Below are positions 1-11,462 of a stretch of 64,000 nt of DNA, in pieces. The stretch is from assembly GCA_024803745.1 (NCBI GenBank), contig JANJXV010000190.1, positions 1,563,501-1,627,500 on the forward strand, written 5' to 3'. The notes under the pieces were generated by a model, which did no database searches, was not told where the DNA came from, and saw nothing but the letters and a program-made list of their open reading frames with translations. Numbering within the stretch: the stretch's first letter is position 1; every line of letters starts with the position of its first letter. The position numbers and the translations under genes were made by a program. Source of the DNA: Megascapheus bottae (lineage: Eukaryota > Chordata > Mammalia > Rodentia > Geomyidae).

Positions 1-230
1 GTCTCAGCAGTTTCAAGATCTGAACTCTGAGACCTCCGTAAATCAGAAGAGGAGAAAATAATCTCCCTGGCACACCTGCTTACTTTACGCCCAGGAAATG
101 TGAGGGCAGACTCCTGCAGCATTTCTTTGGATCACTTCCTTCTAAAAAATCTTTTACTGATGATTTCAAACATTCCCAGTGATTACAGCTTCCTCATGAT
201 CAACAGCTGCTCAGCCATCTCCAAAGAGAA

Positions 231-266
231 ACACACGCACACACACACGCACACACACACACACGC
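231..266. repeat. CA microsatellite
   Basis: An interrupted (AC)n run with a few CG steps. Confidence 0.9.
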
Positions 267-1764
267 CCAGAACAAACCGCCACATGCTGAGAGGCCCAGA
301 GCTCTGAAGAACCCCTTTCCCCTCTCCCCGCCTCATCCCTGCCCACCGTGTGGCATTCAGAACCAACGGTGCCTCTTGAGACGACCTGGCCCTGCCTGGC
401 TCTCCACACTCATCCCCAGGCCTGCCAGCCTCTGCTCAGCACCCCAGGCTTGTCTCTACTCTGCCCGCCACAGGCACTGGGTGCTGGCGGAGTCCCTGGC
501 CTTTCCTGAGCATTGTCCCCACCCTCCCTTGAGGTGTCTCCTTTGGTGTGACCTAATTCCCTCTGCATCTCCGAGCGGCTCCACTTTTGGGGTTTAGATT
601 CTGCTCTCACTCACTCACATGCATTTTCACAGTTCCACTCAGTCGTCTGATTGAAGCAATGGCAGCGGCTGCTCTGGGCATGGCATCACAAAGCTACCTT
701 GTCCCCACCTGCCTTTCAGGTCTCTTCTCCTGACTCTCGGATTGTGACACAATACAACGGAACCTGCTGAGTCTCCTCCAAAGCACTGAGCAGATGTAAA
801 CCCAGCAGGCTTAGCTCAGGCCCCGGCCTTCTGAACCCGTTCTGTACTTTCTCTTTATCTCAGAGGGGATCACTTATCCTTTAAGATGTAGGTCAGCAGT
901 TCATAAACGCTCTCCGACCCTCTCTGGTTTCCCCAGCGGAGCCAGAGCTCACCGCACATCCTGCCATCTCAGGCCCAGAGAGGGAGCCGACTACCTAGCA
1001 GATGTAAAGTTGGAAGGATTCTGCACCCTCCATATTCCCAAGGGAAAGCACATTCCTTCACAGGGCTCCTCTCCCAACAGCGGTGAGGAAAGCTCCAGCA
1101 TGGGCCTCCCGACTCTCAGGGGTCTAGTCACGGGCCATGTCACATGATGTCACATGTCCATCACGGAGCCAATCACTTTAACCAGGAAGGTGAACGCCTC
1201 ACCTGGACACAGAGGAAAAGAGACAGCACCAGTGAGACACGCCGAGCTTGAGAAGGACTGCTAATGACAAGCCTGGAGAAGGGCTTCGTTCGGAAGGTAC
1301 AACTGAGCTGAGACCAGAAAGGAAACAAAGGCCCCGGGGCAGGAGCCAACAAACGAATCTTCAGGCCATTGGAAAGATAGCCAGCATGAGAATGGAGGAA
1401 ATGCCTTCAGTTACGCTCTTGGAGCCACAGATGAGGCCTGGGTCCTGAGGGTTCCAGAGAAACACATTCAGTTTCAAGAATTCAAACACAAGTCCCTTCC
1501 TGTACCACCCCTCTGAGAACTGGCTCCTCCATGCGCTCTGGGTACCCGGCTTCACAGCCAGTGCTCTTCGGGCGTGTGTTGTAGGTTTGTAAGGTAATGC
1601 AGAGGAATCAATAGCTCCCCCATCAGACAGGCTGTGAGCTGGCTTAGGGGACCCCAGTCCAGCCTGGGCTCTGGCACTGTGTCCCCTTCCTGATGCAGCC
1701 AGGCTCACGCTGTCCAGCACGGTGGTCACACATCCTATGAAGCTGTGCCAAGTTGGGCACACAC
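267..1764. other. Unremarkable intronic sequence
   Basis: I see no repeat, exon or distinctive motif here. Confidence 0.5.
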
Positions 1765-2115
1765 GAGAAGTACTTCATGAATGCGCAGTCCATGAACAGC
1801 TGAGGTAATAAATGCACAGTCCTCAAACGGCTGAAGTACTAGACAAAGTATACAGTCCCCGCACAGCTAAAGTACGTAATTAATGCACAGTCCATGAGCA
1901 GCTGGGGTACTTAATAAATGCACAGTCCTCGAACAGCTGAAGTACTTAATATGTGCATAGTCCACAAACAACTGAGGTACTTGATAAATGCACAGTCCAT
2001 GAGCAGCTGGGGTACTTGATAAGTGCACAATCCATGAGCAGCTGGGGTACTTGATAAGTGCACAGTCCACGAGCTGCTAAAGTACTTAATAAATGCATAG
2101 TCCTCGAACAGCTCC
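1765..2115. repeat. Minisatellite, ~36-bp units, about ten copies
   Basis: The unit is close to GTACTTGATAAATGCACAGT followed by CCATGAGCAGCTGGG. Copies from about 1870 onward are close to 36 bp each, and those on the left are shorter and more diverged. The AATAAATGCACAG part resembles the tail of an MIR-type SINE, so the array may have expanded from such a fragment; that is inference. With a 36-bp period, minus-strand frames stay open. Confidence 0.85.
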
Positions 2116-3704
2116 TGGTCAGGCCCACGGCCACATCCTGTATACCGAGAGGCCGGACTCCGCTGGGAATCCAAGAGTCTGTGACGGCCACTGCGATGCG
2201 GGGACGTCTGATCGGAGCCTGGTGGGAACTCCACGAGGCCACGAAAGGCAGCCACAGGCCTGGTGACGCACGGTGCCCGCTGGCACTGCATGGAGGCAGA
2301 CTGGGAAGCACCCAGGCTCAGGACAGCAAGAGGGAGCACTTGGGAGCTGGGCGGAAGGGGAGGTGGAGATGGGAGCCCTCCGGGAGGAGAGCCTCACCCC
2401 TGCAGGGAGCCCCCGCCCGCCTGCAGCAGCACAGCCTTGGAAGCCCATCCGCACGGCCTTCCGAAACGCCATCACGGCCACAAAGCGGGCAATGTGTTTC
2501 ATCTTGGCTCTCGGATCCAGCTGGGTTTAGAGCAGTGGGTGGCTTTCCAACCTCACATTTGATCAAAATGAAAAAGTGGTCCCTCCTTTCACTCGGTGAC
2601 AAGCCCACACGTATAAATCACAGGCCTCCCTGGAAGGGCCACCGAGCACAGCCAACCAGGCAGCCTGGCCTCTCCGCCCCCATCTGGACAAAGGGGGCTG
2701 GGGGCTCTCCAGGGGCCCAGGAGCCTTTAAAGGCCCCTTGTAAAAAGCAGAGCTCAGAAAGTGGGGGGGGAAGGAGGGGGGAGCACCCCATGCTCTGGAT
2801 TTGCATTTCATGAAAAGCCACAGCCCCTGCTGCACTGTCCCCAAAAATGGAGCACAGCCGTGATTTCTGGCTTCCAGAAAGAACGTGTTCTGGGGTTCTC
2901 AGGAAAGAGAAATCAGGAATGCACACTTGGTTGAGAAAGAAGAATGAGAGGGATGATTTTCAAATGAATAACTTGTTATTTAACCATCAAAATATTATGT
3001 TGGCGAATTAATAACACTTCCAGCATCCATCGGATGAAGGGAATGGGGACAAGGAAAAGCCATCATGGCACCGGGCCTTTCCCCAGGACTGCCAGGTCCC
3101 CCACTTGGCACACACTGACTGGCCAGGCAGGGACACACGGCCCCATCCGCCTTCCCCAACAGAGCGGGCTCAAAGCCCCCTTCCTGTGTAAGCATTTGGG
3201 GACAGAGAAGAGTGGGAGAAGTAGAGTTGCTTGGGCAAAAGAGCTCCTCCCTGAGATTCCACCAGAATGCTGGCATGGGCGCACGCCTGGTGGTCGCAGC
3301 GAGGTCAGCCTCTGTGGGGCTCAGCCATGTGCCTGGCTCAGGGTCCCGACCCCAAGGAGAGCGGGCATGTCGACTGACAGACAGTCTCAGCCCTGGCTGA
3401 TGGCTGTTCTTCTGCCCTGCAGCACTAGGGAGGTGAAGATATGCCCCTACCCCACTGCTGGTGCCCCTCCACCTCATGGCACAAGGATTTTCAGGAAGGA
3501 CCCCCTCTTACTCATCCTGGTTTCCCTGAAGCCCCGGCGGGGTGTCTGGGACCCCCAGGCTGGACCCTGCCAGGGGTGGCCGCTCTACCCAGCTGCCTGG
3601 ATGGTGTGGCTCTCCCGGACATCCAGCGTGCCCGGAAAGTGGACAGGGAAACGTACGTGCTCCCGGCACAGCTCACATGGGGCAGGTGGGAGAGGCTTTG
3701 ATGA
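2116..3704. other. Unremarkable GC-moderate intronic sequence
   Basis: Reading frames of up to about 250 codons are open, but their products are low-complexity and match no family I know. I found nothing else. Confidence 0.5.
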
Positions 3705-3975
3705 GATTTTTTTTCTTTAAGGCTGAAGTTATGAAAACAATTACATTTGAGCTGCCTTTTTACAAAACACAGGTTTTAATTAAAACCATGTGGTCAGGGT
3801 TAGACTATACAGAACGTGGAATACGTGTGATTTGGGGGGTGAAAAATAAAATGGCATCTGACTTAACCCACAAGGCCAAGATCTGCAAATCTCTTGTAAA
3901 TAGGTCTCTATTTCCATTTGACATCCCAGTTCAGTCAAAAAGATGAATGTCTTATTTTTATTTTATCTTTAGTGG
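3705..3975. promoter_or_regulatory. Candidate conserved non-coding block
   Basis: AT-richer than its surroundings and free of known repeats. It holds TTTTAATTAAAACC (homeodomain-type) and GGAATACGTGTGA. Conservation is inferred from appearance only. Confidence 0.25.
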
Positions 3976-4494
3976 TTGTTGTTGGCAGAGGGCGGGTGAG
4001 GTCTCCTCAGGTTTGCTGAAGCCATCTTCCACTCCTGTAATATTAAAGTCACTCCCCTTCTATTTTCTCTCCATGGGGTCCCCAGTAGGGTGCCTCCCCC
4101 ACCCCTCCCTTTGCCATGATCCACCGGCTTTTTGCGCGGCTCTAGCGTGTGAACTGTGAGAAAGTTTGTGTCTTTTCTGAGAGCTGCAAACTCACTTGGG
4201 CAACATGTCACCCTCTGCATCTGAGGATGGAAAAGGAAACGTCACAGACAGCAGGGAGGACTTCTGCAGCCAGAGGAACCCTGGCCCTGCGAGGCAAAAG
4301 GGCCTGCAGCTGGCAGTCCTCTCGGGAGCGAGCCCTTTGTGGCTGAAATACCAGCACCATTTACCACTGCCCGTCAGTGGATCCAATGTGTGTGTTTCAA
4401 CTTCAGGGCACCAGAGGGATGCTGAGCTAACTCCAGCACTGTTCACCCCACGAACATGCTCTCCTCTCAGCTGGGAGCTCCAGGGCCCAGGGTG

Positions 4495-4514
4495 CGGGGG
4501 GGGGGGGGGGGGGA
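4495..4514. repeat. Poly-G tract, about 19 bases
   Basis: An uninterrupted run of G, prone to slippage and G-quadruplex formation. Its length may be misjudged in assembly. Confidence 0.85.
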
Positions 4515-4747
4515 AGGGAGAGGGTGGAAGAGCAGCCATGGCGTCTCAGGCAGTTCACTGTCCCAGAGCACAGACAGGGCCTGTCTACAATGACATGGAT
4601 AGATACCTGTCCCCTCGATCGGACCCTTAGATACTGAATCCATGTACTGGGATGTTGCACTGCATCCCACAGGCACACACAGCAACTGTGTGACAACTGG
4701 GAAGAAAATGCAACTGTATATAAAACAAAAACAAAACAACAAAAAAC

Positions 4748-4985
4748 AGAGCCTGGGCCTGGAGTGGGCAGTTCATACCCACAACCCCAAGGGCTCAGGA
4801 GGCTGAGATCTGTAGATCTCCATCAAGGCCAGCCCGGGTGGGAAAGCTGAGGAGACTCTTATCGCCAATGAAACACCAAAATGGAAATGGCCCTGTGGTT
4901 CATGTGGGTAGAGAGCTGGGCTGGAGCAAAAACAGCTCACGAACAGTGCCCAGGCCCCAAGTTCAAGTCTCAAGACTGGTGCACG
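4748..4985 (+). mobile_element. Dimeric SINE (B1-like plus ID-like), plus strand
   Basis: The left half has 'gggctcaggaggctgagatc' and 'aaggccagcccgggtgggaa' (7SL-type). The right half has 'cagtgcccaggccccaagtt' and related ID-like text. It is followed by a CA tail that leads into the compound minisatellite. Confidence 0.75.
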
Positions 4986-5069
4986 AGCAAGCAAACACGT
5001 GCATGCACGCACGCACGTGCACGCGTGCACACACATACACACACACACACACACACAGATCCTGGCAGG

Positions 5070-5243
5070 GGGCACAGTTTATAACGTTTAACACACATGT
5101 GCACATACACATATACACACACACAAACACAGAGGACATGGTTTATAGCGTCTAACGCACATGTACATACACACAAGGGCATGGTTTATAGTGTCTAATG
5201 CACATGTGCATTCACACATACAGAGGGCATGGTTTATAATGTC

Positions 5244-5306
<63 letters not shown>

Positions 5307-5330
5307 CATGGTTTATAAGGTCTAAGAAGA
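5070..5330. repeat. Compound minisatellite with CA tracts inside each unit
   Basis: Five copies of a block like GGCATGGTTTATARYGTCTAA (near 5078, 5137, 5185, 5226 and 5304) are separated by CA-rich stretches of different length. The longest is a pure CA run at 5246-5301. The array follows directly on the tail of a SINE at 4748-4985, so it probably grew from that tail. Confidence 0.85.
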
Positions 5331-6379
5331 GCCTGTCCCTTGAAGAGATACAGTGGACAGACAGTGGCCTGGGCACCCCCCAGACGGCGGACGCTGGACC
5401 TGTCCACCACTCCCTCACCCCAGTGTGGTGGTCAGTGACCCTCAGGAGAGTTACCCTGCTGTAAGGCTCCTCACCAGGTGACTTGCCATTCCTATTTGCT
5501 TCCTCACAGAGAGAAAGACAGTCACCATCCTCGGAGGACAGGCGTGGGGAGGAAGGGGTTATCGAGGAGACTCTGGACCCAGGAAGACCCCACACTGGGC
5601 GCCCAGGCCCATAGGGGCACAGAAAGAGGCCGGGAATTGAAAACATATGGCCTCTACCTCCTCTGCAGGCAACGAGCAGAAAACAAAACAAAAAAAGCAT
5701 TAAAAGGAAGAGGAATTTGGAGAAATATGTTTCAGCTTATGCAGCGCTTCAAACGCCTGCAAACAGTTCAAGATGTTACCCAGCCCGCATGCTAATCACC
5801 ATCAATTTTCTTTTTCCAGTAACCAAATGCGTTGGGACCACCAGGAGAGAAGCTGCAATGCCGGGAGGCGTGGACGTCAAAGGTCCATGCCAGCGTGGTC
5901 CTGGGCCGTCCTGGGAGTCCCAGGGCCTCCTCTCCACACTTCTCCTCCTTCCTACCCAGCAGCTCACAGTGTCAGTGCCAACAGATGGTGCGAGGCCCGG
6001 GACCCAGAAAAGGGCAGAGCGGCCATGCTGACACCGGGGTGGGTAACTCTGGAAGTCAACGGGCCCCAGGGACACACAACGGCAGCTCTGGCAGCAGAGC
6101 GGGGCTCGGAGCCCCTGACTCCGATGCTGCTCAGGTAGAGCTAAGCCTCCACCTGACGTCGGGGCCCCCCACCCCTGCATGGCAACCCTAGTCTTGACGG
6201 ATGCATTCCCCACACAAAGTGGCCTTGGAATTCATGCTGAGTATTTCTTGGGTGGGAGCCAGGCCGAAACCACCAGGGCAGGGCACCTGTACCTGCAGGC
6301 TCGTGAGTTACCGACCTCTCAAGCATCTCTTACTCAGGCCAGGGGTTGGAATGACAGTGTTGTGGGTGGTTTTTCTCTC
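5331..6379. other. Unremarkable intronic sequence
   Basis: Unique sequence. The 5730-5830 part is AT-richer, but too short to call. Confidence 0.45.
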
Positions 6380-6515
6380 TTTCTTTTTTTAAAATTTTGT
6401 TTGCAGCATCTAAGCCAGGATGCTCTCCACCCCTCCTTTGGCCCAGGCTGAAGTAGACTTGGTGGCCTTCCTAAGGGCTGGATTATAGGTGCCATCACCA
6501 GGCATGGCCACATCA
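6380..6515 (-). mobile_element. B1-like SINE fragment, reverse
   Basis: A T-rich start (reverse poly-A tail) is followed by 'ggcccaggctgaagtagac' and 'ctggattataggtgccatca', the inverted 7SL-type right end. Confidence 0.6.
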
Positions 6516-7984
6516 CTTGTGGTGTTGATTGCTGAGGAAGCAGTTGTCTCCCGCCTAGTCCCCAGGGTCCAGTCCCCGTGGGAACCAGAGCCGGTCTGCC
6601 CAGACTCCTCCCACAGGAAGCAGCCTTACAAAAAGCCTTCCCAGGGGAGGGACGGCAAAGCCAGGTCGTAAATAAAACAGTCTCTCTGAGACCTCTTTTG
6701 TCTTCATGCCTTTAGCTTTTGCTAAGCACATGGGGAGATGGGCGGGTGTGTGGGGGGGGAGGATTTAACAAATCCCTGCAGAATTTTAAGAAGCATTGGG
6801 GAGGGGTGGAGGAGGGGAGGGGGTTGTCTCGGACCTTGGCCCAGGGGGTGGGGGAGGGACCTTTGTATGAAACTCAGCAGGTTGAGGCTCCAAGTCTCTG
6901 TAGCTGCTGCCCAGGCTGGTCTAACTTCTACCCACGGGGAGAGTCCTGGGTCTGGGGTCTGTCACCTTTCCCTGCTCACTGGTGCGGCCAGCAAACCTTG
7001 TGAGTCAAGTTCCTATTGCCGTGGAGAAACAGGACCGGCTCGTGGGCCTGAGTCCCCGTGGCTGGATTTATTTCTCTCTGTTTTGACACTCCGCTTGTGT
7101 TTCCCTTGGTTTTGGGGGACTTCTGTTGGTGAAGGCCTTCTGTGATCTACCTTCTATCTTTTGTGAAAGAAAGGGCAGAAAGAGCCATGTGGAATAAAGG
7201 CCAGGAACCCGGTCTTCCAGGTTCTCCTTCCAGAGCCCACAGGATGGATGGGCCTCTCCTCTCCGCACAGCTCTCCCGGGGTGGGCTACGGGGCTACATT
7301 AGGAGGGGGTGTCTTTGTCCCTTCGTGTACTTCTCCCCAGAACCACAGCAGCCATATGGCTCCCTGGCTCTGGCTTCCTGGAAAGTCCTTGGTAAATGCA
7401 TGGGCAGAAATGGCTCCAGGCATTCAAACTGTGTTTGAGGTCCATATCAAGACATAAGAAGCTGCTGTGTACTCCCTGGATTCCTCCCTCGGCAATGATT
7501 GCTGGTGTATTCACTGAGCAGCCAGGGCTGGAGTGAGGGCTGGGGCCAGAGCTGTGGCCCACACCACTGTGGTGTCCACAAAGGTGCCTGAGGATGGAGT
7601 CAAGCTGTCAAGCTCTGGGTGAGACGGGACAGAGCGGACCACCCTGCCCAAGCGGGCGGTTCTCAGACCACCGGCTGAAAAGGGCGGAGATGGCCTTGCA
7701 GATTGGGACACAAAATGGCTTCCCTACAACCTCCCAATCTACCTCATTCCGGTGTCTTCCTGTCAAATGACAGGCTGTGGCTCTCTGCTGCTGTCCTATG
7801 TGTGTGACTCTGGGCTCGGGTACACGCCATGCACGCGTGTGTGTTGACAGGCCCGTCTTCCCTCTAGGCTCCATTCCTCTGTAGACCCCTGGCTGATGCA
7901 GCCACCCTTCTCCTGGAGAAAAATGGCTTCAGATCACATGACCCGGATCAAGAAATTCCTCAGGAGCCAATGAAGAGGGACTCC
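6516..7984. other. Unremarkable intronic sequence
   Basis: G-rich around 6730-6860; otherwise nothing recognisable. Confidence 0.45.
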
Positions 7985-9295
7985 AACTGGCTGATGAGGA
8001 CAGCAAGGGACAGGTTACAAAGTTAATACAGAGATATTAATTGGATTCCACTAGAAGCAATCCCAAATGAAACATGATTTAAAATGTCCCCTTGTCACAG
8101 CATGAAGGAGAATGAAATACTTAGGAATAAATTCAACAAAGGGAGCGTGAGCCATCTCTGCTGAGAACAAGAGAAATGTGCAAGAACTTGGGGATATGTT
8201 GATGAGTAAGAGGGCTTTGGTGCCAGAGGAGACGCACTCCAACCAAACTGGCCCACGGCTCGACCGATTCCACGCCAGGCCCATCCGAAAATCCCAGCTG
8301 CCGCCCCTCGGACTTGCACGAGGCCCAGAATGGCCAAAGAGCTAGTGAGTGGAGAACACAAGGTTGTGTGAGCGTCGCCCTCCTGACGGCGAGACTCCCT
8401 GCCGACTCCCAGGAGGCCCACGCGAATCAACACAACAGGATTCACGGCCCAGAGACTAAACACCTGTGATGGGGTCAGCCATCTTCCCTCCCAGATCATC
8501 CAAGCAGAGAAACTGCGGCCTTCTCAGAAAAAAGAAATGGTGCCAGGACAACTGGGTGGTGGTGTGTAGAGAAATGAAAGAGCCCAGCTCTTTTGCTCCA
8601 TGTGAAAAATTAGGCAAAATGCATCACAGACCAAATATAAGAGCTAAGACTGAAAAAAAAAATTTAAAGCTCAGAAGGAAACGTAGTGACAAATATTTGT
8701 GCCTTTAGATGAACCAACTTAGATATACTTAACTCTGAAAGCAATTGCAAGGGAAGGCAAAGAGACTGCACTTGATGAAATTTAAAAATCATATGCTCCA
8801 CCGAAAGTAAAAGGCAAAGCAAAGACCACTCGTGGAACAGGAGAAAATAATCACAAATTATATTGGACAAGATGTTCAAGAATCTGTGAACTCTGGTGAG
8901 AATTCAATGACACAAAACAAGCGACCCGCTCCACAAATGGACCACAGATCTGGACTGCAAGTGGCAGAAAAGACGCATGTGGTTTGCAAAGATGCACACT
9001 CTCACAGGTCCTAGGAGAGACCACGGGACGCCAGGGGAGGCCTGTCACTGCTGGTGAGGATATGGAGGAGCTGGAACCCTTGCTCTGGATTGTGAGATGT
9101 TGCAGCCATTTTGGGGACAAACAGTCCCTCCAAACGTGAAACGCAGTGAACGAGCTTGTGTGTGACAGCTCTACATGGCCCACCCAAATGGATAAAAGCT
9201 TATAGGCAACGGACCTTGGCAGAATTATTTATAGTAGCCCCAAAGTAAAACCACTGGGAAAGGTGGAGGGGGTAACAAAAGACAGCCTGTCTAGT
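7985..9295 (+). mobile_element. Degenerate LINE-1 fragment (3' part of ORF2)
   Basis: Several landmarks of L1 ORF2 occur in order on the plus strand: a stretch like 'acaaagttaatacagag' (8016), 'aaatacttaggaataaa' (8117), 'ggacaactgggtggt' (8547), 'accaaatataagagctaagac' (8630), 'ctggtgaggatatgga' (9052) and 'gaattatttatagtagcc' (9221). The last corresponds to the well-known 'cattattcacaatagcc' region near the ORF2 end. The reading frame is broken many times by stops and indels, so this is an old dead copy with no coding capacity. Confidence 0.82.
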
Positions 9296-9480
9296 CCACG
9301 TGAATCTCTTCAGCCGCAACCCCCAATGAGCTCCTGACGCCAAGTGCATGCTGAGAGAGGACTTGGCTCATCCACCAAGCACTGCGTTACGACATGTACT
9401 ACTGCACAGAGTTCCAGACACCTCATCTGTGTGACAGGCTCCATGCAGCGAGAAATCCCACTGCAGAAAGCCATATGGGG

Positions 9481-9572
9481 CTGGGGACTGAGGACTGTGC
9501 ACTCAGTGGTACTGGGGAATGGAGGACTGTGCACTGGCTGGTACTGGGGGATAGAGGACTGTACAGAGTGAC
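9481..9572. repeat. Short tandem repeat, 32-bp period, three copies
   Basis: GAGGACTGT begins at 9490, 9522 and 9554, each followed by a CAC(T)-rich stretch and TACTGGGG. It lies just right of the degenerate L1. Confidence 0.75.
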
Positions 9573-9742
9573 TGCAGGCGGGATCCAGAGCTTCTTTAGG
9601 GTGCAAAGAAAATATCCTAAAATTAGATAGAGGCAGTGGCTGGTCAACTCTGAATACACGCCCTACTCTTGGGAAGCAGACATTAAAAGGTGGGGGGAGG
9701 TCTCCTGGCACAGCACAATTGTTATTTAAGATAAGCATCTTC

Positions 9743-9918
9743 AGGCTGGGAGTGTGGCCTCCTGGTAGAGTGCTTGCCTAGCATGCACGACGACCTGGGT
9801 TTGATTCCTCGGTACCACATACATAGAAAAAAGCTGGAAGTGGTGCTGAGGCTCAAGTGGTGAGAAAGTCCAAGGACAGTGCTCAGGCCCTGAGCTCGAG
9901 CCCAGGACTGGCCAAAAA
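9743..9918 (+). mobile_element. tRNA-derived ID-like SINE, plus strand
   Basis: 'tggtagagtgcttgcctagc' (A-box side) and GGTTTGATTCC (B box, 9798-9808) show a tRNA origin. A second module, 'gtggtgctgaggctcaagtgg', follows, and the element ends in 'gactggccaaaaaa'. Confidence 0.8.
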
Positions 9919-9934
9919 AGTATCTTCTAGAGAG

Positions 9935-10142
9935 GACTAGAATCGCAGCTACTCAGGATGCTGAGATCCAGAGGATCACAGCTTGAGAGCAGCTCAGGCC
10001 AAAAAGTCTGCAAACCTCTACTTCCAATTAACCAGCAGAAGCTAGGCTGGAAGCATGGCTCTAGCAGTAGAGCGCCAGCCTTGAGCAAGAAAGCCAACTG
10101 AGCACGTGAAGCCCTGAGTTACAACCTTGGTACTACCTTTGA
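9935..10142 (+). mobile_element. Dimeric B1/ID-like SINE, plus strand
   Basis: 'gctactcaggatgctgagat', 'ctacttccaattaaccagca' and 'ctagcagtagagcgccagcc' are the expected ordered blocks. It sits directly behind the SINE ending at 9918, so two insertions are stacked. Confidence 0.72.
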
Positions 10143-11299
10143 AATAAGATAAAAATAAGTGTCTCAGGCCATAGTCTCGGATATTGAGAAGGGCTAACAG
10201 TTCCTTCAAGCTTGTCAACGCGCTATTTATGAAAGCGTGAGGACCTGTGGGAGACAGGGCATGCCTTCCTCTCCCAAATCCCACCTCTGCCGTGCCAGGC
10301 AGGATCAGAGCAGGCTGGAACAAGACCCATCTGGTACGCAGACAGCGTGGAGTACTGAGGGAAACCAGAGGCCACGGCTGCTCCCCGCTGGCCCCCACTC
10401 CAGCACAGAAGAGGAGGAAGAGGAAATGGCTGCAGGCTGATCAAACCCTTGGAGAACCCCAGGGAGTCCACTCCTTCCTATGCTCAAGCACAGTTAGGGG
10501 CTTTTGTCACCGTCACCGGCTGTCCAGAGGACACAGCCCTTGGCCGACAATTCTGGCTGTGGTCCGAAAGGTATTGCACACGAGGGCTCTGCCTTCCTCC
10601 TTCCCTCTCAGTACGAGGATCACGGCACAGCCAGGTGAGCTGTGAGTGAGGGGGTGGAACTGACTGATGAGCGAGAGAGGAAAGAGAACCCATGGCACAG
10701 AGATCAAGATCAATGAAAGCACCACTGGTTTGCACCGTACACAGAGACTCATTTCTTTCCCATCTGAAGTCCCAAGAGGTAAAGTAACGCCAAGGCCGGC
10801 TTGACCTGGGGTGAGAGAACCCCAAATCCACTCGCCCTCCTCCACCCGCGTCTTCGGCCTCGTGGCTCACACAGCTGCACCCGGTCAAGCCATGACGTCT
10901 CCTGGGAACCAGCAGCAAGAAGCAGGGGAGGGCCCTGCCCTCGGTTCTCAGGGTCCCTTCTTACGAGCCACAATCTCCTGTTCCATTAGCATCTGCCACG
11001 CATTAGCATCTGCCACGCAGACACACGTTCCTTCCTTGGTCATCTGAAGCTGAGGGTCAGCAGGGGAGGGGCATTGCTACATGGATGGATTTGCGATCGG
11101 GTGGCGTCACCGGGCGGTGGTAGACACTAGGAAATGGGAGGAGGATCATGGAGTGGGGGGGGCCTGTCCTACCCTTCAAGGCTCTGTCCTGCCTCTGGTC
11201 CCTTCCCTCATCTCATGCCGTCTGGAGGAAGCAGACGGCTCCCCTGTCACCGGCTTCTGCTTCCAGGATGCTCTGCTTTGCCACAGCCACAGCAGAGCA
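10143..11299. other. Unremarkable intronic sequence
   Basis: The only structure seen is a 17-bp duplication (ATTAGCATCTGCCACGC at 10985 and 11002). Confidence 0.5.
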
Positions 11300-11462
11300 G
11301 AGCCATAGTGCTACTTCCGGTTTGCGGGTGGTTCACTGGAGTCTCGCAGACCTTCCTGCCCAGGCTGGCTTTGAACTGTGACCCTCAGATCTCAGCCTCC
11401 TGAGTAGACAGCGAGGACGACAGGCATGAGCCACCGCACCCAGCTTTTTTTTTTTTTTTTTT
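11300..11462 (-). mobile_element. B1-like SINE, reverse, with long T tract
   Basis: The inverted element reads 'gcccaggctggctttgaact', 'cagatctcagcctcctgagt' and 'caggcatgagccaccgcacc'. It ends in a run of about 18 T (11444-11461). In reverse orientation the T run lies at the head end, so it may be a separate tract next to the insertion. Confidence 0.72.

Noticed and set aside
1867..2339. Minus-strand frames with 12-residue periodic protein
   Set aside because: They are translations of the 36-bp minisatellite.
2058..2813. 251-codon plus-strand frame outside the main arrays
   Set aside because: No recognisable domain, no repeated exon logic, and overlapping frames of similar length on both strands, as expected for stop-poor GC-rich intron DNA.
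7985..9295. Active LINE-1
   Set aside because: The fragment lacks the 5' part and is broken by many stops and indels.
9743..9918. tRNA gene (A- and B-box-like sequences)
   Set aside because: The boxes belong to an ID-like SINE. No cloverleaf or proper tRNA 3' end is present. The same holds for 18304, 32283, 35858 and 49768.
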